DNA of 64,000 bases, taken from assembly GCF_007489285.1 (NCBI RefSeq), contig NZ_VLIY01000008.1, positions 124,001 to 188,000 on the forward strand, in the 5' to 3' direction. The position numbers were made by a program, and so were the translations under genes. The notes under the pieces were generated by a model, which saw only the letters and a list, made by a program, of their open reading frames with translations, was not told where the DNA came from and ran no database searches. The first letter of the stretch is position 1, and the number at the start of each line of letters is the position of its first letter. This stretch comes from Skermania sp. ID1734 (lineage in GTDB: Bacteria; Actinomycetota; Actinomycetes; Mycobacteriales; Mycobacteriaceae). Positions 17,278-25,434 of this stretch are shown one piece after another.

Positions 17278-18413
17278 CGCTGACAGGTTCGGGCCGGACG
17301 GTCGGTGTGGAAGAGGAGTTCGCGCTCGTCGATGCGGCGGGCCGACTGGCTCCGCGTCGCACCGCGGTGTTGCGACGACTGGTCGGTTCCGTAGGCATTT
17401 TCAAGCCCGAACTGCATACCGCCCAGGTCGAATCGGTCACCCCGGTGCGCACCGACGTCGAGGCCTTGCGCGCCGATCTAACCACTGCACGAAGCGAATT
17501 GGCGGCCGCGGCGGCGGCCGAAGGATGTCGTGTGGTGCCGGCCGGCATGCCTGTCGGGCCAGCGATGCAGCAGGCCCCCGCGCCGCGGGCACCAGGACCG
17601 GACCGCCACGCGCGCATCCGCCAGCTCTATGCCGGCGCGGTCGGCGACTACTGCGCGTGCGGTTGTCATGTGCACGTGGGCGTTGTCGATCTCGACACCG
17701 CCGTGGCCGTGGTCAACCATCTGCGGCCATGGTTGCCGTCGTTGATTGCGCTCAGTGCCAACAGCCCGTTCCAGCACGGCCTCGATACCGGCTACGCGAG
17801 TTGGCGGGTGGTGGAGCAGTCCAAGTTCCCCGGCTTCGGGATTCCGCCGTACTTGGCCTCCGCCGCGGACTACCGAGAGCGCGTCGGCCGGCTGGTCGAA
17901 TGCGGAATTCTGGCCGACGAACGGATGAGCGTGTGGCTGGCGCGGCCGTCGCAAGTCTTCACCACCGTGGAGGTGCGCGCCGCCGACGTCGGCCTGCGTG
18001 TCGCGGACGCGCTGCTGCAGGCCGTTCTCGTTCGTGGCCTGGTCGGCTCGGCGCTACGCGATTTGGCGGCCGGGATCGAGGGCCCGGTCATCGACAATCA
18101 GATCGGCGCGGCCGCGGTCTGGTCTGCGGCGCGGTACGGCCTCGACGGGCCGGCCATCGATCCGATCAACGAGATCCAGGTACCGGCTCGGACCCTGGTC
18201 GAGACGATGTTTGCCGCGATTGCGCCCGACCTCGACGAGCTCGGTGATCTGGATCTGGCGCGGGCGCTGCTCGACGCCGTACTGCGCGAGGGAAACGGCG
18301 CGTACCGCCAGCGCTGTGCGGGGATCGATGCCGTGCTGGACCGCTTTGCGCTCGCGGCGCCCGAACCAGTGGTTGAGACCGAACAGATGGTCGCAGAACG
18401 ATGCGGAAATTGA
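17274..18413 (+). CDS. carboxylate-amine ligase, YbdK/EgtA-type (copy 2)
   Basis: A 379-residue glutamate-cysteine ligase family 2 protein, paralogous to the one at 6035-7165. It starts VTLTGSGRTVGVEEEFALVD and shares PELHTAQVESVTPV, the CACGCHVHVGVVD metal-site segment, LSANSPFQHGLDTGYASWR, and FTTVEVRAADVG. The GTG start overlaps the TGA of the alcohol dehydrogenase. The CACGC cysteine cluster in the metal-site segment is richer in Cys than in copy 1. The substrate is not determinable. Having two diverged copies about 11 kb apart, both in stress neighbourhoods, suggests non-identical roles. Confidence 0.84.
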   Translation: MTLTGSGRTVGVEEEFALVDAAGRLAPRRTAVLRRLVGSVGIFKPELHTAQVESVTPVRTDVEALRADLTTARSELAAAAAAEGCRVVPAGMPVGPAMQQAPAPRAPGPDRHARIRQLYAGAVGDYCACGCHVHVGVVDLDTAVAVVNHLRPWLPSLIALSANSPFQHGLDTGYASWRVVEQSKFPGFGIPPYLASAADYRERVGRLVECGILADERMSVWLARPSQVFTTVEVRAADVGLRVADALLQAVLVRGLVGSALRDLAAGIEGPVIDNQIGAAAVWSAARYGLDGPAIDPINEIQVPARTLVETMFAAIAPDLDELGDLDLARALLDAVLREGNGAYRQRCAGIDAVLDRFALAAPEPVVETEQMVAERCGN

Positions 18414-18453
18414 GCCATTCATTCGTGATCAGCGTCAGACGTGCGGGAGGGAG

Positions 18454-18478
18454 GTTTCAAATTCGCTGGAACGGCTAT
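18454..18478 (+). promoter_or_regulatory. possible SigF-like promoter of the secreted protein gene
   Basis: GGTTT (GTTT at 18454-18457), 15-base spacer, GGCTAT (18473-18478), one mismatch from GGGTAT; 37 bases before the ATG at 18516. Confidence 0.4.
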
Positions 18479-18515
18479 TAGCTCCGAATTATCTGGGCGT
18501 TTTTGGAGGCGCGTG

Positions 18516-19040
18516 ATGAATGGTGTGACCGCAACGTTCGGCAGGGCTCTCGCCGCGGTGGCGCTCACCGCCACTACCGCGCTCACGACAGCGGGACTCG
18601 GGGTCGTGGCCTCCGCTGCTGCCGATCCCGCCCCGCAGAGCGTCAACATGAACGGCGACGTCCAGCTCGCCGGCGGAAACATCCTGCACGTTGTCGCTCA
18701 GGCGACCAAAGCCGCGAACGGCACCACAACCGGCACATTCCTGGCCACCGGCGAGCTGGGCAGCATGCCGTTGCCGATGACTTTCGCCGGCCCGATGACC
18801 TGCCTGTCCGTCCACGGCAACACCGCGGGGTTCATCTATCCGGTGACAGCCGTGACGCCGACCTTCCTTGCGCCTGTCCTGCAGAACACGACGGCGGTGA
18901 TGTGGACGGTCACCCAGGCCGCCAACGGTCAGCCCGCCCACGCCGGACTGATCGGTCCGTTGCCGATCCAGGCCTTCAACGGCTGCGAGCCGAATATCGC
19001 GCCGCTACCGTTTGTGGGAACCCTGTCGGTAACCGGATGA
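18516..19040 (+). CDS. secreted protein of unknown function
   Basis: 174 residues with a clear Sec signal peptide: hydrophobic core ALAAVALTATTALTTAGLGVVASA and cleavage at AAA-DP. The mature part of about 135 residues is rich in Thr, Ala, Gly and Pro with two cysteines (MTCLSVHG and NGCEPN) that could form a disulfide. It resembles short actinobacterial secreted beta-proteins without known function. GGAGG lies six bases before the ATG. The stop codon overlaps a possible upstream start of the PAS-ANTAR gene, but that gene's own strong ribosome binding site is further downstream. Confidence 0.72.
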   Translation: MNGVTATFGRALAAVALTATTALTTAGLGVVASAAADPAPQSVNMNGDVQLAGGNILHVVAQATKAANGTTTGTFLATGELGSMPLPMTFAGPMTCLSVHGNTAGFIYPVTAVTPTFLAPVLQNTTAVMWTVTQAANGQPAHAGLIGPLPIQAFNGCEPNIAPLPFVGTLSVTG

Positions 19041-19144
19041 GTGTCGATCGGCCTGTGGCCCAAGTCGAGAACCGAATATGGAAAGCTGTTGACGTGCACG
19101 CAGATACGGCCGGCCCAGTAGTGGGACAACGGGGAGGTCGCTCG

Positions 19145-19771
19145 ATGACGGCGCAGCGTGTCGGTAGTTTTCGGTTCTACGCGGCGCAGCAGCGGTGGGA
19201 ATGGTCGCCGACGGTCGAACGTATGCATGGCTACGAGCCGGGGACGGTAAACCCGACGACGGACCTGGTGATGTCGCACAAGCACCCCGAGGATGCCGCT
19301 GGTGTTGCGGCGCTCATCGATAACGTCGTCAAGCACGGGCAGCCGTTCAGCAGCCGGCACCGCATCATCGATACGCACGGAAACGAACACCAGGTGATCG
19401 TCGTTGCGGACCGCCTCGTCGACGACAACGGCGATTTCCTCGGCACTGCCGGCTTCTATATCGACATCACCGACACGCTCGAGCGCGAAGTCCGCACCGT
19501 TCTGGACAACACCATCGCTGGAATCGCCGAACACCGGGCGGTGATCGAGCAGGCCAAGGGCGTGCTGATGCTGGCCTATGCGGTGCCGGCCGAAACGGCG
19601 TTCGACATCCTGGTCTGGCGTTCGCAGCAGACCAACGTGAAACTCCGCGACCTCGCCGCCCAGTTCCTTACCGATGTCATTCACGGCGTGCAGGCGCCGG
19701 ACACCTTCCGAACCCAGGTCGACCACCTCTTCCTCACTGCCCACGAGCGCATCGGCCAGGCGGCTACCTGA
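19145..19771 (+). CDS. PAS-ANTAR regulator
   Basis: 208 residues: a PAS domain (about 10-115; WEWSPTVERMHGYEPGTV, SHKHPEDAAGVAALI, GTAGFYIDITD) and a C-terminal ANTAR domain (about 135-190; HRAVIEQAKGVLMLAYAVPAETAFDIL, then LRDLAAQFLTDV). ANTAR proteins bind tandem hairpins in nascent RNA and prevent termination. The PAS domain should supply a small-molecule or redox signal. The ATG at 19145 follows GGGGAGG by seven bases and is better supported than the in-frame ATG at 19037 overlapping the previous stop. It stands in the same direction as the STAS gene downstream. Confidence 0.88.
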   Translation: MTAQRVGSFRFYAAQQRWEWSPTVERMHGYEPGTVNPTTDLVMSHKHPEDAAGVAALIDNVVKHGQPFSSRHRIIDTHGNEHQVIVVADRLVDDNGDFLGTAGFYIDITDTLEREVRTVLDNTIAGIAEHRAVIEQAKGVLMLAYAVPAETAFDILVWRSQQTNVKLRDLAAQFLTDVIHGVQAPDTFRTQVDHLFLTAHERIGQAAT

Positions 19772-19890
19772 GTCGTGCGGAGACCCCTCGGCAACCACTC
19801 GTGCAGTGTGCAACGATGGTGCAGTTGACAAACGTGTTGGATTTGTCGCGTAGCTGGCGGGGGCGTGGAGAGCCGGAAGGAACGAATTTG

Positions 19891-20268
19891 GTGAACGACG
19901 ACTCGATCTCGGTCGCCGCACGCTGGAATGAACGTCGCGTGGTGGTGACTGTCACCGGCTCCGTCGATTTGGTTACCGCGCCGGAGCTGGAAAGTCTGCT
20001 CGATTCGGTGATCAGCGAGAACCCGCGCGACGTCATCGTTGACCTCACTGACGTCGACTCTCTGGCTTCGGCCGGGATGAGTGTGCTCACCGGGGCATAT
20101 CACAAACTCGGCCCGGAACGTCCGCTCAGCGTGGTTGCGGACGGTCCGGCGACAGCGCGCCCACTGACCCTCGTCGGGTTTGCCGACATCATCCCGATCT
20201 ACCAGACGCTGGATGCCGCGCTCGCAGGGCGCCCGCATGCGCAACCGGATCCCGCGCCGGGGAGCTAA
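19891..20268 (+). CDS. STAS-domain anti-sigma factor antagonist
   Basis: About 125 residues, essentially one STAS domain: RVVVTVTGSVDLVTAPELESLL, then VIVDLTDVDSLASAGMSVLTGAY. The serine in LASAGMS occupies the phospho-acceptor site of SpoIIAA/RsbV-like proteins, so it can be phosphorylated by an anti-sigma kinase. GTG at 19891 has GGAAGGA nine bases upstream; a longer form from 19801 is less likely. It converges with the RsbU-like gene, overlapping its stop by four bases. As the phosphorylatable partner nearest to the stressosome operon it is the natural candidate for the RsbV role. Confidence 0.85.
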   Translation: MNDDSISVAARWNERRVVVTVTGSVDLVTAPELESLLDSVISENPRDVIVDLTDVDSLASAGMSVLTGAYHKLGPERPLSVVADGPATARPLTLVGFADIIPIYQTLDAALAGRPHAQPDPAPGS

Positions 20269-22433
20269 CTGGCGACCGCCGCAACGTCGAAGGTCAGCGT
20301 GACGCTCGTTCCGGTGTCATCGGAGGCGACCTCGGCCGTGTTGGCGAGCGCCCGGATCAAGGCCAAGCCGCGGCCCCGGATGGTGGTGTCGGTTTGCGTC
20401 TTCCACCGACCGGTATCGGTGACCTCGATCTGGATGCGGCCGGAGGCGGCGGTGCCGCGCACGTGCAGCGATTCGGTGATGCTGTCGTGGTAGGCGTGTT
20501 CGATGCAGTTGGTGAGCGCCTCGTCGACCGCGAGCACTATGTCGTAGATCCGCTCATCCGGCACCGCCGCGGTGCGCAGCCACGCGCCCACCTGGTGTCG
20601 CACGTCGGACAGGCAGCCAGCAGTCGCGCGGCGCGAGATGACCAGCGGTGCAGGCGCCTGACGGTACACGAGCATCGCCACGTCGTCGTCATAACCGGCG
20701 TCCGGGCGCACCTCCCGAATAATGGTGTCTACCAAGTATTGAGCCGAGTGACGAGAAGCGCCGTGCAGCAGTTCGACGACGGCATGAATGCCGTCGTCGA
20801 TCGAGGCGCCCTTGCGCTCCACCAGACCATCGGTGTACAGCACCAACGTAGCGGCGGGGTCGAGGGCGATCGTCTGTTGCGGCCGGCGCTCGCAGTCGAA
20901 CGACGCCAGCGGCACTGCCCGGGCGGACTCCAGTAGCGACACGTGGTCGGAGATCGTGGCCAGCAGCGGCGGCGGATGACCGGCATTGCTGAAGGTCAGG
21001 GTGCCGGCGGCAGGGTCGATGAGCGCGGCGAACACCGTGGTGCAGGCGGCGCCCTCGATGAGGCGCGCGACCTGGTCAAGGTTGTCGAGCAATGCCCCGG
21101 GCTCGAGCCCGCACAGAAACAGGGCGCGCGCGGCGCTGCGCAACTGACCCATCACGGCCGCGGCCGCCAGCCCTCGGCCGACGCAGTCGCCGATGATCAC
21201 CCCGATACGTCCGTCGGCGAGCGGCAGCGCGTCATACCAGTCACCGCCGATTTCCAGCGGCGCCACCGACGGTTCGTAGAGGACGGCGAACCCCGGCGGC
21301 AGACTGATCGCGCCGAGGATCGCCCGCTGCAACGTCAGCGAGGTCAATCTGGCCTGGTCATAGTCGCGGGCACGCTGCAACGCGCTGTGGTACTGCCCGA
21401 GCAGGGTGGTGAGCAACGCCGGCGTGGGCAGTGGCCGATGTCGAAAGTCCAGCCAGACGGCCGCCATGCCCTCGGCACCAAGCGGCGCTGCGACGGAACC
21501 GCGCCCGGCGTCGATGATGTCTGCGCCCGTGCGATCGGTTCGACAGCGGGCCAGGGCCTCACGAACGGGTTCGGGTAATCCGTCCCAGTCGGACTCGATG
21601 TCCGTGCGGAAGACCTTGGCGTGCGGGTCTGGTGGGTCCCACAGCGCCACCGCCGCGCGCTGCGCTCCAGCAGCCGAACTCAATCCGGCAAGCCCGGCAG
21701 TGACGACCTCGCTGACCGTCGATGTTCGAGCAAGCCGGCGCGCCAGGTCGGCGGCGGCATAATCGAGCGTGACGTCGCGCACGGTGCCGACGAACAACGG
21801 TGCGCGAGCGTGCGGGGCGGTAATTCGGCGGGAGCTGATGGCCAACCAGACCGCCGCCTTGTCCGTCCGACGAGCTCGCAGTGTCGTGCGTCCGCCGTCG
21901 GCCCGCAGAAATTCCGGCAGTTCGATCGGCGGCGTGGCCTTTCTGGAGGCGACCCACGAATAGGGCCACGGCTGCGCGAGCGCGGTGACGTCGGTGCCGA
22001 GCATGTCGGCAAGCGCCTGGTTGGCCTCGATGATCGTGCCGTCCGCGTCCGCGACAAAAAAGCCGTCCTGCAACGACTCGACGAGCGCGCGCCGAAACGC
22101 GTTGGCCTCCTCGAGCTCGTCGGCCCGGGCGCGTTGCTGGGCGTAGCGGCGGGTTCCGTCGAGGTAACCACGGGTGGCGACGTCGAGTGCCGCGAGGGTC
22201 TGTAGCAGGAACTCGAGCGCGCGAGCATCTACGTCGGAGTGCGCGTCGGTGGTGCGCAGTTCGGTGAGGAGTCCGGCGTGAAATTCGACGACCTTGAGGA
22301 TGCTGACGCCGTCGACGAGGGCGCTGCGACCGATCTCGTATCCGGCCTCGAGACTGGTCTCCGATGCGGCCCGCACGTGTGCCTGTAGAGCCGCGGCGTA
22401 GGCGGCTTCGAAGTGCTGCACGGCCCCATTCAC
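20265..22433 (-). CDS. RsbU-like phosphatase with PAS, GAF, PP2C and HATPase domains
   Basis: A 722-residue multi-domain signalling protein. An N-terminal RsbU/RsbRD-like helical domain (about 1-100) is followed by PAS (112-225), GAF (235-355), a SpoIIE/PP2C phosphatase (380-590: GGDWYD with D398, IGDCVGRG with D416, NAGHPPP, YTDG, and the DDD at 582-584) and a C-terminal HATPase_c serine-kinase-like domain (600-722: DEALTNCIEHAYHD, VTDTGRW, GRGLALIRAL). Having phosphatase and kinase in one chain allows both dephosphorylation and phosphorylation of STAS partners. It is the last gene of the rsbRST operon, with a four-base overlap to the gene before it, so it is the likely output of the stressosome. 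Confidence 0.9.
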   Translation of the reverse strand: MNGAVQHFEAAYAAALQAHVRAASETSLEAGYEIGRSALVDGVSILKVVEFHAGLLTELRTTDAHSDVDARALEFLLQTLAALDVATRGYLDGTRRYAQQRARADELEEANAFRRALVESLQDGFFVADADGTIIEANQALADMLGTDVTALAQPWPYSWVASRKATPPIELPEFLRADGGRTTLRARRTDKAAVWLAISSRRITAPHARAPLFVGTVRDVTLDYAAADLARRLARTSTVSEVVTAGLAGLSSAAGAQRAAVALWDPPDPHAKVFRTDIESDWDGLPEPVREALARCRTDRTGADIIDAGRGSVAAPLGAEGMAAVWLDFRHRPLPTPALLTTLLGQYHSALQRARDYDQARLTSLTLQRAILGAISLPPGFAVLYEPSVAPLEIGGDWYDALPLADGRIGVIIGDCVGRGLAAAAVMGQLRSAARALFLCGLEPGALLDNLDQVARLIEGAACTTVFAALIDPAAGTLTFSNAGHPPPLLATISDHVSLLESARAVPLASFDCERRPQQTIALDPAATLVLYTDGLVERKGASIDDGIHAVVELLHGASRHSAQYLVDTIIREVRPDAGYDDDVAMLVYRQAPAPLVISRRATAGCLSDVRHQVGAWLRTAAVPDERIYDIVLAVDEALTNCIEHAYHDSITESLHVRGTAASGRIQIEVTDTGRWKTQTDTTIRGRGLALIRALANTAEVASDDTGTSVTLTFDVAAVAS

Positions 22434-23050
22434 ACCACAGCACCCCGGTGACGGGCGGTGAGCACCATGGCGTCATCGGTTGGTTTGGCGCAGCGCCGCA
22501 GAATTTCCGCGGCGATGACCTCGGCCGGTTTCGCCAGGTCGACCTGATCGAGGTAGTCGCCGACGATCCCGTCGCTGACCAGTACCAGCAGATCACCGGT
22601 GTGCATCGGCAGCGTCATCTGCTGCAGTGTCTGCGGATACAGGTATCCGACCACGCCGCTCGACAGCGGTGCCGACGAGACGCTGCGGGAACCGTTCGCG
22701 GTGGATGCCACGAGCGTGGCGGTCACGTTGCCCACCCCCGCCCACTGCACCGCACCGTCCGCATAGGCTGCGAGCGTTATTGCCGCGCCACGTGTTTCGG
22801 TGAGCGACTGGTGGCACAGCAGCATGAGTGCAGCAAGGGGCTCCCCGCGGTTGTCGGCGATGGTCTCGGCCGCCAGGTCCGCGGCCACCGCCGCGGCCGG
22901 ACCGTGTCCGAGACCGTCTATCACCGCGAGCAATCCCGTCCCGGCGCCCGAGTCGATGACCACTGCACGATCGCCACAAGCCTCCTCTCCAGGGAAAGGT
23001 CTTCCTGCCGTTGCCCATTCGAGCGGCCCCAGCCGTCCTCGGTCACGCAT
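22430..23050 (-). CDS. PP2C/SpoIIE-type phosphatase, RsbX-like
   Basis: 206 residues, a single PP2C-like serine phosphatase domain: GLLAVIDGLGHGPAAAVAADLAAETI (metal Asp in AVIDGLGHG), WAGVGNVTATL and the second metal site VSDGIVGDYLD. It has no sensor domain. In the same position in Bacillus, RsbX dephosphorylates RsbR and RsbS to reset the stressosome, and the order rsbR-rsbS-rsbT-this gene fits that role. Start overlaps the rsbT stop by eight bases, and its stop overlaps the next start by ATGA. Assignment to the reset function is by position and size. Confidence 0.86.
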   Translation of the reverse strand: MRDRGRLGPLEWATAGRPFPGEEACGDRAVVIDSGAGTGLLAVIDGLGHGPAAAVAADLAAETIADNRGEPLAALMLLCHQSLTETRGAAITLAAYADGAVQWAGVGNVTATLVASTANGSRSVSSAPLSSGVVGYLYPQTLQQMTLPMHTGDLLVLVSDGIVGDYLDQVDLAKPAEVIAAEILRRCAKPTDDAMVLTARHRGAVV

Positions 23051-23453
23051 CGACAGGGATCCACTTCCACATCTCGACGCGGGTACCCTGACCGGGCGCA
23101 GACTGAACTTCCAATCGATCCATCAGTCGTTGCGCGCCGGGCAATCCCAGTCCAAGTCCGGCGCCGCTCGAATAGCCGTCCTCCATCGCCTTGTCCACGT
23201 CGGCGATCCCGGGACCGTCGTCGGCTGCTTCTACGACGAGCGCGGCGCGGTGGTCTCGCATTCCGACGAGCAGTCGGATCTGGCCCTTGCCGGCGTAGCT
23301 GGTGATGTTGCGCGCCACCTCCGAGATGGCTGTCGCGATCATGGTCACGTCGGTGATGGAGAAGCCGACCTCCGCAGCCAGATCCCGACCCGCCTGCCGG
23401 GCGGTGACGATGTCACCGGGATCGTTGACGTCGATCGTTCGGTCAGCGGGCAC
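23043..23453 (-). CDS. rsbT: RsbT-type serine kinase / switch protein
   Basis: 136 residues, a GHKL ATPase of the RsbT group. N box AISEVARNITSYA, G1 box EAADDGPGIADV, and G2 SSGAGLGLGLPGAQRLMD are all present. RsbT phosphorylates the STAS domains of RsbR and RsbS in the stressosome; on release it binds and activates the phosphatase RsbU. The small size (no extra domain) and the preceding rsbR-rsbS genes make the assignment firm. The start overlaps the rsbS stop by eleven bases, indicating coupled translation and stoichiometric production. Confidence 0.92.
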   Translation of the reverse strand: MPADRTIDVNDPGDIVTARQAGRDLAAEVGFSITDVTMIATAISEVARNITSYAGKGQIRLLVGMRDHRAALVVEAADDGPGIADVDKAMEDGYSSGAGLGLGLPGAQRLMDRLEVQSAPGQGTRVEMWKWIPVDA

Positions 23454-23841
23454 CGTCGCGTCCGATCGTCGGTCGTCGGGAAGCCAACCGGCGGTCCAGG
23501 AGCGCCAGGCCCTCCTCGAGGTCGAGGGAGGTATGCATGTCGGCGAATGTCAGTCCCAACTGCACCATCGAGAAAGCGACCTCCGGCTGTAGGCCGACGA
23601 TCACCGTCTCCGCGCCGCGCAGCCTCGTCATGTGCGCAATGGTTCGCAGCGACCGGGCGGCGAACGAGTCCATCACGTCGATGGCGGTGACGTCGACGAT
23701 GATCCCTTGTGCGCGATAGCGACTCACGCGATCCATGAGGTCGCGCTGGAGCTGTTCGGTGTCCGCGTCGGTGAGCGCGGACTGCACGCTCGCAATCAGG
23801 TAGCTGCCCTGCTTGAGGATAGGTACGGGCACCGTGGGCAC
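23443..23841 (-). CDS. rsbS: RsbS-type stressosome scaffold
   Basis: About 132 residues, a lone STAS domain of the RsbS group. VPILKQGSYLIASVQ at the start, GIIVDVTAIDVMDSF, and VGLQPEVAFSMVQLGLTF are diagnostic. Starting at the GTG at 23841 puts VPILK at 6-10 and the conserved phospho-serine at S59 (DSF), matching the numbering of Bacillus subtilis RsbS, which supports this start over GTG 23832. RsbS forms the core shell with RsbR and holds RsbT in unstressed cells. The gap to rsbR is only four bases. Confidence 0.92.
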   Translation of the reverse strand: MPTVPVPILKQGSYLIASVQSALTDADTEQLQRDLMDRVSRYRAQGIIVDVTAIDVMDSFAARSLRTIAHMTRLRGAETVIVGLQPEVAFSMVQLGLTFADMHTSLDLEEGLALLDRRLASRRPTIGRDGAR

Positions 23842-23845
23842 CCAG

Positions 23846-24751
23846 TCAGCGCAGCTCGCGGATAGCCGCGTCACCGACACGGCTGACCTCGTACCCGAGC
23901 AGCCGCTCGGCCTCCTCGATGCCGCCCTGCAGGTCGCCGACGGCATTCATCTTCGACAGATCCAGGCCGATGGTGACCAGGGTCAGGGCGATCTCCGACG
24001 ACAGGCCGGTGATGATCACGCTCGCGCCCATCAGGCCCGACGCGTCTACGGTCTGCACCAGGTGGTTGGCGACGGTCGAGTCGATGGTCGGCACACCGGT
24101 GATGTCGATGACGACCACCTTGGCGCGGTTGGCCCGGATCGCTCGCAAGAGTTGCTCGGTGAGCTGCCGCGCCCGCTGTCCGTCGAGCACGCCGATGATC
24201 GGCAGAATCAGCAATTGCTCGCGGACCTGCAAGACCGGCGTGGACAGTTCCCGAATCGCTTCCTGCTGTTGGCGAATAATGCGTTCGCGCTCCTGCACGA
24301 AGCTCACGCCCACGGTGTTGGCGATTCGGTTGGCGGCCGGCTCGTAGGCGTCGAGGACGCGGTTGAGCAGATCGAAGTCGGACTGGTACTTCTCGAACAG
24401 CGACCGCGCCAGAACGTCGCGCAGCAGCAGCACGATGCCGAGCACCTCGTGGGTTTCCACGCCCCGCGGAATGATGCGTTCGGACAGGTCGCGGGCGTAG
24501 GCCTGCAGCGCCTCGACGCTACCGGTCTCGAGCACCTCGACGTAGTTGTCGTACACGGCGGTGGCCTCGGAAAACACTTCCTCCGGCGTCATGGCCGTCA
24601 ACAGCTCGGCGTCGGTGATGCGCCGCGCCCATTCCTCGCGCAGCACCGTCCGATTCTGGCGGAGGTGCTGGACGAGTTGGGGTAACAAGGTGTCGCTCGT
24701 CCGTTCGGTGCTCTGGGCGGGCCCGGACGAGTCGACGACGGCCTCGGTCAT
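23846..24751 (-). CDS. rsbR: RsbR-type stressosome sensor scaffold
   Basis: 301 residues: an N-terminal non-heme globin-like/RsbRD helical domain (about 20-150; LRQNRTVLREEWARRITDAEL, RIIPRGVETHEVLGIVLLLRDVLA) and a C-terminal STAS domain (about 168-290). The site equivalent to Bacillus RsbR T171 is T171 in ELSTPVLQV. The T205 equivalent is S225 in VPTIDSTVANH, a Ser for Thr swap that still allows phosphorylation. GLSSEIALTLVTIGLDL is the usual STAS end. It heads an operon of five tightly packed genes. I found no SigF-like promoter directly in front of it; the upstream sequence from 24752 to 24827 shows no recognisable element. Confidence 0.93.
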   Translation of the reverse strand: MTEAVVDSSGPAQSTERTSDTLLPQLVQHLRQNRTVLREEWARRITDAELLTAMTPEEVFSEATAVYDNYVEVLETGSVEALQAYARDLSERIIPRGVETHEVLGIVLLLRDVLARSLFEKYQSDFDLLNRVLDAYEPAANRIANTVGVSFVQERERIIRQQQEAIRELSTPVLQVREQLLILPIIGVLDGQRARQLTEQLLRAIRANRAKVVVIDITGVPTIDSTVANHLVQTVDASGLMGASVIITGLSSEIALTLVTIGLDLSKMNAVGDLQGGIEEAERLLGYEVSRVGDAAIRELR

Positions 24752-24827
24752 CTGCTGGACTCCCTCACGCGTGTGCAGTGGACGGCAAACTCAGGTGTCG
24801 CCGGGAGTATTTTCGCCCACTCCGGGG

Positions 24828-25157
24828 TCACTTCGGCGCCAAAATCCCGGTCAGGTCGGCGTTCTTGATCGGCGTCTTCGCGTTGGCCTGCACGCGACAC
24901 AGCAAATCGATGGCCGTCATAGCCGAGTTGACCTCGGTGCCCGAGGGGTCGTTACCGTCGTTGCGACTCTTCAAGTACTTCGTGACGGTGGTGCGCTGGG
25001 TGTCGGAGTCTTGCCCGATGTACTCGTTGCAGGGCGTATCGCCGCCCTTGTTGGTCGCTTCCTTCACCTGGTCGCACGCCGAGAGAAACGGTCCGGCCGC
25101 AATCGCGGCCACGGCCAGGGAAAGGGAAAGCTTCGAGATCGACGATCTGGGGCGCAT
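24828..25157 (-). CDS. small secreted lipoprotein, Cys-containing
   Basis: 109 residues. A signal peptide with basic start MRPRSS, hydrophobic stretch LSLSLAVAAIAAGPF and lipobox LSAC places it as an exported lipoprotein. The mature part has DTPCNEYIGQ and IDLLCRVQ, two cysteines probably paired, and looks helical, similar in outline to HdeA-like proteins though the match is not secure. The ATG at 25157 follows GGAGA by six bases; an upstream extension was rejected. Divergent from the sulfur gene block on the plus strand. Function unknown. Confidence 0.7.
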   Translation of the reverse strand: MRPRSSISKLSLSLAVAAIAAGPFLSACDQVKEATNKGGDTPCNEYIGQDSDTQRTTVTKYLKSRNDGNDPSGTEVNSAMTAIDLLCRVQANAKTPIKNADLTGILAPK

Positions 25158-25305
25158 GGCTGTCTCCGCGGTCAGTTGTAGGGGCGAGCTCCTATAGAAG
25201 ATACCCAGCCGCGATAGTCGAATTCGACGTGTTTGCGTCAACCGGGCCGTCGAGAACGACTAGGTCACCGGCAGGCAGCAATCTGGCTGCAAATCGCCGA
25301 AAAGT

Positions 25306-25333
25306 TTGACAGTCTCCGTTGCTGTGTTAGCCT
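25306..25333 (+). promoter_or_regulatory. promoter of leaderless leader-peptide transcript
   Basis: TTGACA (25306-25311), 16-base spacer, TAGCCT (25328-25333, fits TANNNT), then eight bases to the ATG at 25342. The predicted transcription start falls at or within two bases of the A of ATG, as in leaderless mycobacterial mRNAs. Confidence 0.75.
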
Positions 25334-25341
25334 TTCCCACC

Positions 25342-25434
25342 ATGTCCGCGAACCGTTCCGCCGAGATCCGCCATGAACTGGCGTTGATCGCTATTGGCGC
25401 GCTTGCGGTTTCCGACATTGCGTGTTGTCGCTAA
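25342..25434 (+). CDS. leaderless polycysteine leader peptide
   Basis: A 30-residue ORF beginning MSANRSAEIRHELALI and ending IACCR, so tandem Cys codons (TGT TGT) lie just before the last codon. Leaderless short ORFs ending in Cys-Cys have been described in mycobacteria as cysteine-responsive attenuators: when Cys-tRNA is scarce the ribosome stalls at the Cys codons and the downstream sulfur genes are expressed. Here the next gene, 176 bases downstream, encodes a sulfate-binding lipoprotein, exactly the expected target. The ORF has no ribosome binding site but sits ideally behind TTGACA and TAGCCT. Attenuation is inferred from sequence and the known family. Confidence 0.8.
   Translation: MSANRSAEIRHELALIAIGALAVSDIACCR

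Noticed and set aside
24752-24827. SigF-type promoter in front of rsbR
   Set aside because: AAAC occurs at 24787-24790 but no TACCC lies at the correct distance, so it was not called.
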